Positions 1 through 9,184 are shown, numbered from the stretch's first letter. The stretch is DNA of 64,000 nucleotides from Stanieria cyanosphaera PCC 7437 (GCF_000317575.1 NC_019748.1:1876001-1940000); one strand, 5' to 3'. Notes: generated by a model not told the origin, from the letters alone. Made by a program: numbers and translations.

Positions 1-836
1 TATTGCGCTTACCAGATGGCAATTCCACTCGCTTAAAGGTGCGATCATTGGTGGGCTTGTTATCCCTGATGGCAGTGGCTGTCTTCCCCCGCGAAGCCTT
101 CGACAAGCTGCCGCGCCTGAAGGAAGTGGCGCAAGAGTTCATTCAAAGGCATCCCGAACTGGCTCATAATGTTCACCTACCAATTCAGCCTGGACTCCGA
201 GGACGGCTGATGCTGTCTATCTTGAACGAACAGAAGTTGCGCCGTATTCTACAAAGAATGCTAGATGAATCTGAGTTTCTCAGCGATTATGGCATTCGTT
301 CTCTCTCGCGCTATCACCTCGACCATCCTTACTTTTTCTATCATGCAGGGCAGGAGTACAAAGTGGGATACGTTCCAGGTGATTCAACCTCAGGGATGTT
401 TGGTGGCAATTCAAACTGGCGCGGTCCGATTTGGATGCCAATGAATATTTTGCTGTTAAAAGGGCTGCTGCAATTCTATAGCTACTATGGTGATGATTTT
501 ACCGTGGAATATCCAACGGGGTCTGGCAAATATCTGACGCTGTATGAAATTGCCAATTGTATTAGCGAACGCATTGTCAGCATTTTTCTGAAGGATGAAT
601 CTGGTCGTCGTCCATTATATGGCGGTGCTGAGAAGTTCCAGACCGACCCTCACTGGCGCGGTCTGATTCTGTTCTATGAATATTTCAACGGCGATAACGG
701 GGCAGGAATTGGTGCTTCTCACCAAACCGGATGGACGGGTTGCGTCGCCCGAATCATCCAGGCTCTAGGCTACTTTACTCCAGAAATGATTTTAGATACT
801 ATTACACCCGGAGAACTGGCAAAGTACCGAGTTTAG
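1..836 (+). CDS. GH63-like glucosidase, C-terminal part (5' truncated by window edge)
   Basis: The reading frame is open from the first bases and stops with TAG at 834-836, so only about the last 277 residues are present and the true start lies upstream. The motifs GGNSNWRGPIWMP, LYGGAEKFQ and GASHQTGWTG, with many aromatic residues, are typical of the (alpha/alpha)6 barrel of the GH63 / mannosyl-oligosaccharide glucosidase-like family (established family knowledge). In cyanobacteria such proteins are usually cytosolic glucosidases of unknown physiological substrate, possibly glucosylglycerate or other small glucosides (inference). A hairpin terminator follows at 859-892. The family call is fairly secure; the substrate is not. 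Confidence 0.75.
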   Translation, partial: LRLPDGNSTRLKVRSLVGLLSLMAVAVFPREAFDKLPRLKEVAQEFIQRHPELAHNVHLPIQPGLRGRLMLSILNEQKLRRILQRMLDESEFLSDYGIRSLSRYHLDHPYFFYHAGQEYKVGYVPGDSTSGMFGGNSNWRGPIWMPMNILLLKGLLQFYSYYGDDFTVEYPTGSGKYLTLYEIANCISERIVSIFLKDESGRRPLYGGAEKFQTDPHWRGLILFYEYFNGDNGAGIGASHQTGWTGCVARIIQALGYFTPEMILDTITPGELAKYRV

Positions 837-858
837 TAGCAAACAGTAGAGAAGAGGG

Positions 859-892
859 TAGGAGGCACTGCATGAGGTGTCTCCTAATTTTT
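859..892 (+). terminator. Rho-independent terminator after the glucosidase gene
   Basis: Stem arms at 859-868 (TAGGAGGCAC) and 877-886 (GTGTCTCCTA) pair with one G-T wobble around an 8-base loop and are followed by a T-rich run. It sits 23 bases after the stop codon. Confidence 0.7.
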
Positions 893-1004
893 AATGCCAT
901 TGATTCCTAAAGTCTACAATAATTATCTAGCTCCGCATTGAAATCCTTAATGAGCAGTACAATTTCAACCCTCGATTTGATACTTTCAATCAGCAATAAC
1001 AATA

Positions 1005-2246
1005 TTATTTATTAGCAAGAGCGTCGCTTGGTAACAAACCAACTTGAACATTTAAATTCATGGTTTGATCTTGACGATATAACGTTAAAGGTAAGCTTGC
1101 TCCAACTTGAGTTTTTTCTACTGTTTGTTGTACTTGATCGGCAGATTTAATCGGTTGATTATTAATCATAGTAATGACATCACCACCGCGTAAACCTGCT
1201 TGAGCAGCAGGAGAATTGGGCAACACTTCGATGATTAATACCCCTTCCCTATCGCCTAAATCTAGGTTTTGGGTGGTTTTAAGTTGTTGTTTGACTTCTG
1301 GAGTCAAAGAAGCCATGCGAATTCCTAAGAACGGATGATCTACTCTACCTTTAGCAATTAACTGTTCGGCAATGTTTCTAGCCGTATTAATCGGAATGGC
1401 AAAACCCAATCCTTGGGCGCGTTGAATAATGGCCGTATTAATTCCAATTACCTCACCATTGGCATTTAGTAGAGGGCCACCAGAATTACCAGGATTAATT
1501 GCTGCATCAGTTTGAATAAAATCAATTCGTTTATCGCCAACCCCAATTTGAGAACTACTACGTCCAGTAGCACTGACAATTCCAGTGGTAACTGTATTAT
1601 CTAAACCAAGAGGATTGCCAATTGCGATCGCCCATTCCCCAATTTGCAGATTATCAGAGTCGCCAAAAGTAACTGTAGGTAAATTTTCTGCTTCGATTTT
1701 GACTACACCCATATCTGTAATCGAGTCAATCCCCATTACTTTTCCTTGAAAAGTACGACCATCTTTAAGCACAACACTAACCGAGTCTGCGCCATCAACT
1801 ACATGGGAATTCGTCAGAATTATTCCGTCGGCACTAACAATAAAACCCGAACCAGTACCTCGTTCTACTTGTGTTTCAGGTATTTGTTCCAATTGAGAAC
1901 CAAAAAATCTACGGAAAAAAGGATCGTTAAAAGCTTCTGGTAATCGAGTTTCTACTGTGCGAGCAGAATCAATTCTTACTACCGCAGGGCCTACTTTATT
2001 AACAACATCGATCACAAAGTTAGTTGGGGCAGGAATCGAGGCAATCTGTTGAGAAGAATTGGAGTTTAGTTCAGTTTGATTTGAAGTAGCTGGAATACTC
2101 GCATCCAATCGAGGAGTACTAAATAAATAATTTCCACCTAAAGCCAAACCTCCTCCTAATAGCATTAGAGAAAGAGAGGTTTTAACTTTACGCCATCGTG
2201 GAGATTGGTTTTGTGGTTCTAATTTAGACGAAAAGTATGTTTTCAT
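1005..2246 (-). CDS. HtrA/DegP-family serine protease (HhoA/HhoB/HtrA type)
   Basis: 413 residues. Residues 22-42 form a single hydrophobic segment (signal peptide or anchor) that places the protease in the periplasm or thylakoid lumen. A trypsin-like domain follows with His148 (TNSHVVDG), Asp178 (SITDMG) and Ser255 (GNSGGPL), which make the catalytic triad. One PDZ domain covers about residues 300-400. Cyanobacterial Deg proteases degrade damaged or misfolded envelope proteins (family knowledge); which of HhoA, HhoB or HtrA this is cannot be decided by eye. The ATG at 2246 gives a normal length. Two direct TTTTGATGACA copies lie about 140-170 bases upstream. Confidence 0.92.
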   Translation of the reverse strand: MKTYFSSKLEPQNQSPRWRKVKTSLSLMLLGGGLALGGNYLFSTPRLDASIPATSNQTELNSNSSQQIASIPAPTNFVIDVVNKVGPAVVRIDSARTVETRLPEAFNDPFFRRFFGSQLEQIPETQVERGTGSGFIVSADGIILTNSHVVDGADSVSVVLKDGRTFQGKVMGIDSITDMGVVKIEAENLPTVTFGDSDNLQIGEWAIAIGNPLGLDNTVTTGIVSATGRSSSQIGVGDKRIDFIQTDAAINPGNSGGPLLNANGEVIGINTAIIQRAQGLGFAIPINTARNIAEQLIAKGRVDHPFLGIRMASLTPEVKQQLKTTQNLDLGDREGVLIIEVLPNSPAAQAGLRGGDVITMINNQPIKSADQVQQTVEKTQVGASLPLTLYRQDQTMNLNVQVGLLPSDALANK

Positions 2247-2387
2247 TGAGCAAAAATCACCTCTAATGCCAATTAATCGTTAAAAATTCTAAACTTGTAG
2301 TGGGGAAAATCAGCCCAGGAAGTCTGAAGGAGCTTTGAGTGAAGTACCTAGAGCTGACATCTTTAAATTTAAATAAAAGATATGACG

Positions 2388-2420
2388 TTTTGATGACAGT
2401 CTAGTGAAATTTTGATGACA
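2388..2420. promoter_or_regulatory. Direct repeat upstream of the HtrA gene
   Basis: TTTTGATGACA occurs at 2388-2398 and again at 2410-2420, with starts 22 bases apart, close to two helical turns. It lies in the gap upstream of the minus-strand protease gene. Such spacing suits a dimeric regulator, but no known operator is recognised. Confidence 0.25.
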
Positions 2421-2480
2421 AATCTATTTTATCGCAATTCTCACTTCTCTGAAGTACATCGGTTCGATACTAATAGAGCG

Positions 2481-2530
2481 TTGATAGTTAATGGTTCATG
2501 GTTGATTATTGATTGGTCACTGGTCACTGA
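2481..2530. repeat. Cyanobacterial dispersed spacer repeat
   Basis: A low-complexity run of TTAATGGTTCATGG / GATTATTGATTGG / TCACTGGTCACTGAT type. Related strings occur at 48336-48440 and 51121-51157 between other genes, so this is dispersed filler repeat and not coding. Confidence 0.45.
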
Positions 2531-2541
2531 TATAAATAATC

Positions 2542-3282
2542 TTACCCAAACCAGAAAAACTGTCGTTGTTCCCAAAGAATTAAGATACTACTTAAAAGAA
2601 CAAATCCAACGACTAACTGGCGAAATCTCTGTTCACTAACTCTTTTTAATGCTTTTTGTCCAATCCAATTACCAGGAAAAGCAGCAATTCCCATCAGTAA
2701 GCCATATTCTAAATAATGGAAATTTAACACTCCCAAACAAGCATAAGTAATAATTTTAACCAAATGAACGACTAACAAATGAGCAGACTTGGTAGCAATC
2801 ATTTCTTCTTTAACTAACCCATAATTGAGATACAACGGGTTTAACATCGGGCCAGTACTGCCAATTAATCCTGAAAAAAAGGCAAAAATTAAGCCTGAAG
2901 GCAGAAAATACCAAGGACGAACTTGAAAGGTAGGTTGATCTCCTTTGATACTATAGCTCATGGTTGAGGTAATTAAAAATAATGCTAATAAAATCGGTAA
3001 CCATTCAATTTGAGTTTTAGTATAAACTAATGCACCAAGGATTGCGCCAATGATTGCTCCTGGTAAATACCACCACATCAACTGCCAATTGACTTTGTCC
3101 CAATAAAGAAAAAGGCGTTGAGGATGACCGCATAGCATGACTATAGTTAAAACTGGAGGTACGGCAGTCGAACCTAAAAAATATCCAATCAAAGGAATTA
3201 GGATTAAAGGAGTGCCACCTCCTGCTAAAGTGCTGATGAACCAACTACTAAAACTTGCCAGAGTTAAAAATAAAATGCTCAC
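2542..3282 (-). CDS. TauE/SafE-family membrane transporter
   Basis: 246 residues with about seven or eight hydrophobic helices. The N-terminal half carries a glycine-rich loop (STLAGGGTPLILIP) and the second half repeats the pattern (FSGLIGSTGPMLNP), the internal duplication characteristic of the TauE/SafE (DUF81) family. Members export sulfite, sulfoacetate or other small organosulfur anions across the inner membrane (family knowledge); the substrate here is unknown. No operon partner is evident, because gcvT downstream of its 5' end is on the opposite strand and diverges from it. The ATG at 3282 begins directly in the first membrane helix, as is usual for the family. Confidence 0.88.
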   Translation of the reverse strand: MSILFLTLASFSSWFISTLAGGGTPLILIPLIGYFLGSTAVPPVLTIVMLCGHPQRLFLYWDKVNWQLMWWYLPGAIIGAILGALVYTKTQIEWLPILLALFLITSTMSYSIKGDQPTFQVRPWYFLPSGLIFAFFSGLIGSTGPMLNPLYLNYGLVKEEMIATKSAHLLVVHLVKIITYACLGVLNFHYLEYGLLMGIAAFPGNWIGQKALKRVSEQRFRQLVVGFVLLSSILILWEQRQFFWFG

Positions 3283-3394
3283 AAAATTGAAGTGGTGTGT
3301 ATGCTGATTGAGGTATTGATCATTTAAACTTTTTTAAAAATTTTATTAAACAAACCTTAAGCTTAACAAAAATTTTAGATGAAGAATTAACATT

Positions 3395-4510
3395 ATGGAA
3401 ACATTATCTTGGTTACGTACTCCTTTATTTGAACTATCACAGCAACAACAAGCACGATTTACTTCTTTTGCTGGTTGGGAAATGCCAGTACAGTATGGTG
3501 GGTTAAAACAGGAACATCATGCAGTTCGTACCACAGCAGGAATGTTTGATATCTCCCACATGGGTAAATTTGGTTTACAAGGAGAAGATTTAATTAAACA
3601 GTTACAGGCTTTAGTTCCTTCTGATTTGAGTAGACTAGAACCAAATCAAGCACAATACACAGTTTTACTGAATCCTGAAGGAGGAATTATTGATGATATT
3701 ATTTTTTATTATCAAGGTAAGCAGCAAGATTTAGAACAGGGAATTTTAATTGTTAATGCTGCCACTACAGAGAAAGATAAACAGTGGTTATTGAAGCATT
3801 TAGCTGGTAGTTCGGTTGAATTGACAGATTTTTCTCAAGAAAAAGTTTTAATTGCGCTTCAAGGGCCAGAAGCCGTTACTTATTTACAACCCTTTGTAGA
3901 TAGTGATTTAAATTCTTTAGCAGTTTTTGGACATCAACAAGTACAAATTGAAGGAAAACCTGCCTTTATTGCTAGAACAGGCTATACAGGAGAAGATGGT
4001 TTTGAAATTATGGTTGAACCAGAAGTAGGCAAAAGCTTGTGGCAAAAATTTAGTGAGGCGGGAGTTATTCCTTGTGGTTTAGGTGCTAGAGATACATTGC
4101 GCTTAGAAGCAGCCATGTGTTTGTATGGACAGGATATTGATGAAACAACTACCCCTTTAGAAGCTGGTTTGGGTTGGTTAGTTCATTTGGATAAACCAGA
4201 AGACTTTATCGGTAGAGAAGTATTAGAACAACAAAAACAGGCAGGAGTACAACGTCGCTTGGTTGGGTTGCAGATGGAAGGCAGATATATCGCACGTCAC
4301 GGTTATCCAATTATTTCTGGGGGAGAAATGGTAGGAGAAGTAACTAGTGGTACTTTAGCACCTACAGTAGCAAAAGCGATCGCTCTTGGTTATGTGCCAA
4401 AATCTTTAAGTAAAGTGGGACAAAAATTAGAAGTGGAAATTCGCGGAAAAACCTATCCTGCGATGGTTGTTAAAAAGCCGTTTTATCGTTCTGCTCATCG
4501 CTCAATCTAG
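3395..4510 (+). CDS. gcvT: Glycine cleavage system T protein (aminomethyltransferase)
   Basis: 371 residues, the normal length. GcvT takes the aminomethyl group from lipoylated H protein and transfers the methylene to tetrahydrofolate, releasing ammonia; in cyanobacteria this is part of photorespiratory glycine breakdown. Diagnostic stretches are [12 protein letters not shown] near the N-terminus, [20 protein letters not shown] and [20 protein letters not shown]. The ATG at 3395 starts [12 protein letters not shown], as in other cyanobacterial GcvT proteins. gcvP and gcvH are not adjacent, so the gene is probably transcribed alone. The folate theme is shared with folD at 16905-17786, but the two are unlinked. 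Confidence 0.95.
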   Translation: METLSWLRTPLFELSQQQQARFTSFAGWEMPVQYGGLKQEHHAVRTTAGMFDISHMGKFGLQGEDLIKQLQALVPSDLSRLEPNQAQYTVLLNPEGGIIDDIIFYYQGKQQDLEQGILIVNAATTEKDKQWLLKHLAGSSVELTDFSQEKVLIALQGPEAVTYLQPFVDSDLNSLAVFGHQQVQIEGKPAFIARTGYTGEDGFEIMVEPEVGKSLWQKFSEAGVIPCGLGARDTLRLEAAMCLYGQDIDETTTPLEAGLGWLVHLDKPEDFIGREVLEQQKQAGVQRRLVGLQMEGRYIARHGYPIISGGEMVGEVTSGTLAPTVAKAIALGYVPKSLSKVGQKLEVEIRGKTYPAMVVKKPFYRSAHRSI

Positions 4511-4551
4511 TAAGCTTTTACGCATCTAAATTTACTGGTTGAGAAATAATT

Positions 4552-4574
4552 GTAGAGACGTGTTACGTCTGTAT
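4552..4574. repeat. Degenerate copy of the GTAGAGACGT palindromic repeat
   Basis: GTAGAGACGTGTTACGTCTGTAT is an imperfect inverted repeat of the same family as the perfect copy at 10709-10736 and the copy at 25672-25697. It lies just after gcvT. Confidence 0.55.
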
Positions 4575-4730
4575 AGAAGGCAGTTCGTTGAGGGCAGAAG
4601 TACAGGTTGAAATGCAATTTATAGCAACCGAACTATAGGTTAAGACAAGATAAAATCTTAAAAAATTGTAGGGACGAATGACCATTTGCCTTTACAAGAT
4701 TGCGTGTCCTAATCTTTATTGCGACGGCTT

Positions 4731-5363
4731 TTATTTTTCTTCTTGGATAACTTGTACAACCAAAGTTTGTAAGTGTGTTTGTAAGATATTTGCAGCTTCT
4801 TCTTCAGTGAGGTTTTCTAAAGAAACAGACATATTAACCCAAAAACAACGCCAGTCTCTCAAATCTGATAAACCTAAAAACCAAGGTAACAGGTTTTGTT
4901 TAAGATTTTGGTTGGCAAGTTGAGCAAACTGTTGAGAAGTAAAAGCAGTTTTTCCTTGAGGATGAATGCAAGTAGTTAAGATAGTTTTTTTATCTTTAGT
5001 AAATAAAGCATAATTACCAAGGTTTTTATTTTCAATAACCGTTAAATTTTTGGGAACAGTTTGTAATTCTAGATATTTTTGAATTAGCTCTTGATTGCTT
5101 GTATTATTGTTAGAAATATAAAACACTTCTACCAGAAGATTATTAACAGAAGTTTCTGGTATGTAACGTTTTCCTTGAAGATTTTTCCCATAAGATTTAA
5201 TCTTGTCAGTTGTGATTGACTCCCATTGATCTGAAGTAAATTTATTAGGAAATGTGTAGGTGGAAGATTGAGCTAATAATTTAATTCCTAGGGTGATAAA
5301 GATACTTAAACTACAACATCCTAAAATTAAAAGTCTAGCTTTGTGCCAATGTTTATGATTCAT
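4731..5363 (-). CDS. Cyanoexosortase A system-associated protein
   Basis: 210 residues: one N-terminal membrane helix (about residues 12-32) and then a soluble, presumably extracytoplasmic domain with no obvious catalytic motif. The start overlaps the end of the exosortase gene by 11 bases, so the two are translationally linked. Genes of this size and layout directly after cyanoexosortase A are the exosortase-associated family, analogous to EpsI-type partners (family knowledge). It is probably an accessory factor for membrane processing or surface export of proteins with PEP-CTERM-like tails (inference). The identification rests mainly on context, and the family assignment by eye is moderate. 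Confidence 0.75.
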   Translation of the reverse strand: MNHKHWHKARLLILGCCSLSIFITLGIKLLAQSSTYTFPNKFTSDQWESITTDKIKSYGKNLQGKRYIPETSVNNLLVEVFYISNNNTSNQELIQKYLELQTVPKNLTVIENKNLGNYALFTKDKKTILTTCIHPQGKTAFTSQQFAQLANQNLKQNLLPWFLGLSDLRDWRCFWVNMSVSLENLTEEEAANILQTHLQTLVVQVIQEEK

Positions 5364-6213
5364 ATAATTTACTCAAATCTTCTTTTTGCTGTTGTTTTTG
5401 TCGACTTAATAACCAGTGAACTAAGGCAAATAATAAGATAGCAATAGTCGTAAATACTTCTGCACCACTACTACCATGCCAATATTCAAAAGCTTCTTGA
5501 TGATTATTTGCTACCAAAAGAGCCATCAAACAAAGGCGTATTCCATTCACAACTAAAGCAATTACAGTTGCCCAAAAACCAAGCAGTATTCTTTGAGATT
5601 TTTTAAGAGTAAAACACAAATAAATAACTAAACAAAATTGCCACATTAGCCATAACAAATTAAAGCTAGAGCAACGTCCTGCAATTTCAATTGAACCTGT
5701 AGGTAAAAAAACAAAATTATCTGTTTGAGTAACATCAAAACCGAGATACCAAAGTATTAATCGAGATATCTTAGCATCAAGAATAGAAATAGTTTGAGTG
5801 GGAGATAGCAATTTAAAAATATGCTCAAAAGGAATCCCTGTTAAACTAACAATTAGAATTGTTCGCCAATACTGAGTAACTTTGGTTATTTTAGTTGCCA
5901 GAAAACAAATTCCAAAAACAGAAACTAAAGGATAAATACGAGTCAAAATATCAGAGTATTCATTAGACAACAAAATACATCTAAGCAATACCCAAGTAAT
6001 TAATAACAGCCCTATAATAGTAGAGAAAATATTGCTATCAAAAGAATAATTATTTCGATTGCGCCAGATAATAGATAAAGCTGCACACCAAAAAATTAAA
6101 CTGGCAGAATCGTATTTAACGATATACCAATTTAAAGCAATTAATAAACTAGTTATAGTTAATAACCAAAAGCCATTATATTGAAGCTTGATTTTGTTGC
6201 GTAATTCAATCAT
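5353..6213 (-). CDS. Cyanoexosortase A (membrane transpeptidase/protease)
   Basis: 286 residues with about eight membrane helices. The exosortase catalytic set is visible: Cys181 in AGRCSSFN, Arg226 in VNGIRL and His246 in EYWHGSSG, each at the edge of a helix as in exosortases and archaeosortases. Exosortases recognise C-terminal PEP-CTERM signals, cleave them and pass the protein on to the cell surface (family knowledge). Two candidate substrates with the cyanobacterial tail type are encoded divergently at 7497-8129 and 8524-9153. The gene is the middle of a three-gene minus-strand operon, HpsJ-like, exosortase, associated protein. Confidence 0.88.
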   Translation of the reverse strand: MIELRNKIKLQYNGFWLLTITSLLIALNWYIVKYDSASLIFWCAALSIIWRNRNNYSFDSNIFSTIIGLLLITWVLLRCILLSNEYSDILTRIYPLVSVFGICFLATKITKVTQYWRTILIVSLTGIPFEHIFKLLSPTQTISILDAKISRLILWYLGFDVTQTDNFVFLPTGSIEIAGRCSSFNLLWLMWQFCLVIYLCFTLKKSQRILLGFWATVIALVVNGIRLCLMALLVANNHQEAFEYWHGSSGAEVFTTIAILLFALVHWLLSRQKQQQKEDLSKLYES

Positions 6214-6312
6214 TTTTAGGAGGCTAGATAATCTAAAAAATTTAAATGTTTTTTGAGTTATTAGCTAAATATTTAATAATAATGCCCATACATTACTTTT
6301 GGCTTCTGCTTT

Positions 6313-7068
6313 TTATAAAACTCTAGCCCATTTTGTATAATTCCAAATAAAAATAAAAGCTATCCCAGATACAATTGCACCAATTAACCATTTAAAAGTT
6401 GTTTTAATCAGATTAATTTTTTCTTGACTAAAATTATTTTGTAGTTGTTTTTGGGCAGTTTGTTGTTTTTGTTGAATTTGATTCAGTAATTTTTCTTTTA
6501 GTTGCTGAGGAGAAGAAACCGCAATTTCTGGAGCTTGCTGTTGATAGGTTTGTAATAAATTATTTAGTTGTTTGTTATTAGCTTGATTTAATTGTTCACT
6601 ATACTGTTGAACTTGAGTTTTTTGTTGATTGATTTGACCAATGAATTGAGCTTCTTGATTCCGATTAATTCTAAAAGCATTACCAATTAAAACAGGAGTA
6701 ATTAAAAAATATATTATTCCTAAAAGAAGAGCAAACCAAGAAAGTAAAGATAATAAAGTTAATTCTTTAGGTTTAATCGTATCTTGGTGACGACGATAGA
6801 AAATTAGTAAAAATCCAAGTAGGGGAGCCCAAACTGTTTCTACTAATCTACCTGCTGTTTCCCATCCCCAAACAGGATTAAACAACTTCGCATTAATTAA
6901 TAAAGCTGTGTAATCTAGTAAAGCCAAAAATAAGACTATATAACCAACCAAATTGATAATTTTTGTGGATTTTTGCTCTACTACCTCGTTAACTTGTTTG
7001 AAACTAACCGATTTTTTAGGTTTTAATTTAAGAATTTTACGTAGTTTTCGGGAATAATGCTTAAGCAT
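6313..7068 (-). CDS. HpsJ-like membrane protein with coiled coil
   Basis: 251 residues. Four hydrophobic segments are visible: about 39-61, 77-92 and 102-127 near the N-terminus and one at 225-243 near the C-terminus. Between them lies a Gln/Asn-rich region (about 135-215) with coiled-coil heptads. The stretch VETVWAPLLGFLLIFYRR matches what I recall of the HpsJ family, described in hormogonium polysaccharide secretion and often found beside cyanoexosortase A. It is first in the exosortase operon, 99 bases ahead of the exosortase start. A role linking the sorting enzyme to surface polysaccharide export is inference. Confidence 0.6.
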   Translation of the reverse strand: MLKHYSRKLRKILKLKPKKSVSFKQVNEVVEQKSTKIINLVGYIVLFLALLDYTALLINAKLFNPVWGWETAGRLVETVWAPLLGFLLIFYRRHQDTIKPKELTLLSLLSWFALLLGIIYFLITPVLIGNAFRINRNQEAQFIGQINQQKTQVQQYSEQLNQANNKQLNNLLQTYQQQAPEIAVSSPQQLKEKLLNQIQQKQQTAQKQLQNNFSQEKINLIKTTFKWLIGAIVSGIAFIFIWNYTKWARVL

Positions 7069-7344
7069 AAAAGTTTGAATAATTTAAAAATCAACTGAGT
7101 TGTTTATAGCTCAGAAAATTTACTACGCCAAGAAGTATTTTGTTTTAATTTGTGAAGATTAAGCAAATTAACTTAGGTGAAGATATTTGGTTAATTAAAA
7201 TATCAATGATGAATAATCAATCGTTAACAAAAACCAGGGAAATGAACTGTATCTCAATAATCTGATAACCGCTATATTGATGTTTTTCAACCCGATTAGA
7301 TTAAATTAAGGTTTTTAAATTTAAAAAAAATAGTTAAAGTTGCG
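7069..7344. other. AT-rich gap between the exosortase operon and its putative substrates
   Basis: This divergent spacer must hold promoters for both the minus-strand operon and the plus-strand substrate genes. No small gene is visible. It contains one copy (7212-7275) of a dispersed repeat that recurs at 27111-27252. Confidence 0.5.
7212..7275. repeat. Dispersed repeat, uninterrupted copy
   Basis: The left part AATAATCAATCGTTAAC (7212-7228) is followed almost at once by AACCAGGGAAATGAACTGTA and an ATCTGATAACCGC tail. The same two parts recur at 27111-27127 and 27212-27252, where 84 bases separate them. Confidence 0.65.
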
Positions 7345-7439
7345 AAAATATACTGACAAGAAAACCTCGCAAGAATACGGTGGTGATTGTTAAGCAGGTA
7401 AGTAAGAATTAAATAATTTCAATTATGTAAGTTTCTTAA
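7345..7439 (+). repeat. Conserved leader, copy 1, upstream of sorted-protein gene 1
   Basis: About 95 bases align without gaps to 8372-8466, with a block AAAACCTCGCAAGAATACGG identical in both. The two copies are exactly 1027 bases apart, the same offset as the coding regions. The block is probably promoter plus 5' untranslated region; no protein is encoded in it. Confidence 0.7.
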
Positions 7440-7496
7440 TTGAATAAATTCTTTATATTTAATCAAAGTTATTGTAGTAAAGTTACAGGTATTGAC

Positions 7497-8129
7497 ATGG
7501 TAACTACTAATGTAAATAAATTTTCTGCGTTATCTCAGAGTATTGCTTCTGTAGGGATAGCAACAGGTCTTGCTGTAGGCGTAAGCTTAAGTATCCAATC
7601 TAATGCCCATGCTCTCAGTGGTTTTCAAGGAGCTTATGCTCCTGCTAATTGGACATTTACTAATTCCAATGCTGATGGTTCTGTAAATACATCTTCAGCA
7701 CCTAATTCCATTACTTTGACAGGTGGTAATAATGGTTCAGGTTCTTCAGGGACAACTGATTATACTATTGCTGCGGTTAGTAATAGTACTATAGCTTTTA
7801 ATTGGAATTATTCAACCGTAGATGGTCCTAGTTGGGATCCATTTAATTTTTTATTAAATGGTACTCCAACTCAGCTAACAAATTCAGGTGGAGCGCAGAC
7901 TCAAAGTGGTTTAGCTAGTTTTAATGTTAATACTGGTGATATTTTTGGATTTCGTATTTCTACAGTGGATAATGTTTTTGGGCCTGGAGTTGTAACAATC
8001 TCTAATTTTCCTGATGCAACTGCAGTTCCTTTTGACGTATCTCCTACCACTGGTTTGCTGATGTTAGGCGGTATTTATGGTTTTAATCACATTCGTAATA
8101 GCAGAAAGTTAAAGGGTTTCTCAAAATAG
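7497..8129 (+). CDS. Secreted protein with cyanobacterial PEP-CTERM-type sorting tail, copy 1
   Basis: From ATG 7497 the product is 210 residues. A longer frame opens with TTG at 7440, but the ATG, with AGG about 7 bases upstream, starts directly before a good signal peptide (KFSALSQS, then a hydrophobic run ending near NAHALSGF). The mature part is rich in Asn, Thr, Ser and Gly with beta-strand character and no enzyme motif. The C-terminus has PFDVSPTTGLLMLGG, a hydrophobic stretch and then basic residues (RNSRKLKG), matching the cyanobacterial subclass of exosortase sorting signals (family knowledge). It is probably a surface or matrix protein processed by the exosortase at 5353-6213. Confidence 0.85.
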   Translation: MVTTNVNKFSALSQSIASVGIATGLAVGVSLSIQSNAHALSGFQGAYAPANWTFTNSNADGSVNTSSAPNSITLTGGNNGSGSSGTTDYTIAAVSNSTIAFNWNYSTVDGPSWDPFNFLLNGTPTQLTNSGGAQTQSGLASFNVNTGDIFGFRISTVDNVFGPGVVTISNFPDATAVPFDVSPTTGLLMLGGIYGFNHIRNSRKLKGFSK

Positions 8130-8159
8130 CTGAAAGTGTTTTAAGTAATTAGCATGAAT

Positions 8160-8198
8160 TACCCCTGATTTTAAAACTAGGGGTTTCTTGTTTTTAAT
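8160..8198 (+). terminator. Rho-independent terminator after sorted-protein gene 1
   Basis: ACCCCT at 8161-8166 pairs with AGGGGT at 8179-8184, followed by a T-rich tail. A near-identical hairpin follows the second copy at offset 1025, so the terminator was part of the duplicated unit. Confidence 0.75.
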
Positions 8199-8371
8199 TA
8201 TATATTTTAAATTTAAGTACAGGACAAAAACTATAAAGAGTATTGAAGTATTACTATTAATTTAATTTAGTTTGATTTAATTAAGTTTTTTGGATTTTAT
8301 TGAGGTTTTAATTAATAAATAATTTTTGGGATTAATAAACAATTTATTCAAAATAAATATTTGAATTTTCA

Positions 8372-8466
8372 AAAATATACGGATAAGAAAACCTCGCAAG
8401 AATACGGTAGTGATTGTTAAGCAAGTGAGTAAAAATTAAATAATTTTAGTTATGTAATTTTCTTAA
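8372..8466 (+). repeat. Conserved leader, copy 2, upstream of sorted-protein gene 2
   Basis: Collinear with 7345-7439, with a modest number of substitutions clustered outside the CCTCGCAAGAATACGG core. It presumably carries the same promoter or leader function as copy 1. Confidence 0.7.
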
Positions 8467-8523
8467 TTGAATAAATTCTTTATGTTTAATCAAAGTTATT
8501 GCAGTAAAGTTTCAGGTATTAGC

Positions 8524-9153
8524 ATGGTAACTACTAATATAAATAAATTTTCTAAGCTATCTCAAAGTATGGTTTCTGTGGGGATAGCGGTAGGTGTCAG
8601 CTTAAGTATCCAATCGAATGCTCACGCTCTCAGTGGATTTCAAGGTGTTTACGATCCTACTAATTGGACATTTACTAATACTGATGCTGATGGTTTTGTA
8701 AATACATCTTCCACACCTAATTCTATTACTTTGACAGGTGGTAATAATGGATCAAACACTCCAGGAACAACTGATTATACTACTATTGCTGTGAGTAATG
8801 ATACTATATCTTTTAATTGGAATTATTTAACCTTAGATATAGCTTCTTCGCTAGATCCATTTATTTTTTTATTAAATGGTACTCCAATTCAACTAACTGA
8901 TGATAGTGGAGCAAATACTCAAGGTGGTTTAGCTGACTTTCATGTTAATACTGGAGATACTTTTGGATTTAGTATCTTAACATATGACAACATTGGTGGC
9001 TCTGCTTCTGTGACTATCTCTAATTTTTCCGCTCCTGATACAATTGCTGTTCCTTTTGATGTATCTCCTACCACTGGTTTGCTGATGTTAGGCGGTATTT
9101 ATGGTCTTAACCACATTCGTAATAGTAAAAAGCTAAAGGGTTTCTTAAAATAG
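8524..9153 (+). CDS. Secreted protein with cyanobacterial PEP-CTERM-type sorting tail, copy 2
   Basis: 209 residues from ATG 8524. The frame can be opened at TTG 8467, but the ATG matches copy 1. It is a tandem paralogue of 7497-8129: same signal peptide (IQSNAHALSGF), same Thr/Asn/Gly-rich body and an identical PFDVSPTTGLLMLGGIYG tail ending in basic residues. Copy 2 differs from copy 1 mainly in the central body, while the N- and C-terminal signals are nearly unchanged, as expected if the sorting signals are under the stronger constraint. Putative exosortase substrate located at the cell surface (inference). Confidence 0.85.
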   Translation: MVTTNINKFSKLSQSMVSVGIAVGVSLSIQSNAHALSGFQGVYDPTNWTFTNTDADGFVNTSSTPNSITLTGGNNGSNTPGTTDYTTIAVSNDTISFNWNYLTLDIASSLDPFIFLLNGTPIQLTDDSGANTQGGLADFHVNTGDTFGFSILTYDNIGGSASVTISNFSAPDTIAVPFDVSPTTGLLMLGGIYGLNHIRNSKKLKGFLK

Positions 9154-9184
9154 TTCAAAATATTTGAAGTAATCAGCATAAACC

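Noticed and set aside
2412-2639. 75-codon plus-strand frame between htrA and the TauE gene
   Set aside because: It runs through a dispersed spacer repeat and into the antisense of the TauE gene; no ribosome site and no family match.
4678-4923. 81-codon plus-strand frame after gcvT
   Set aside because: Lies antisense to the exosortase-associated gene; begins in a dispersed repeat.
7440-7496. Using the upstream TTG (7440, and 8467 in copy 2) as start of the sorted proteins
   Set aside because: This would place 19 polar residues before the signal peptide; the ATG at 7497 / 8524 gives a standard signal. The similarity of these bases between copies is explained by the duplicated leader.
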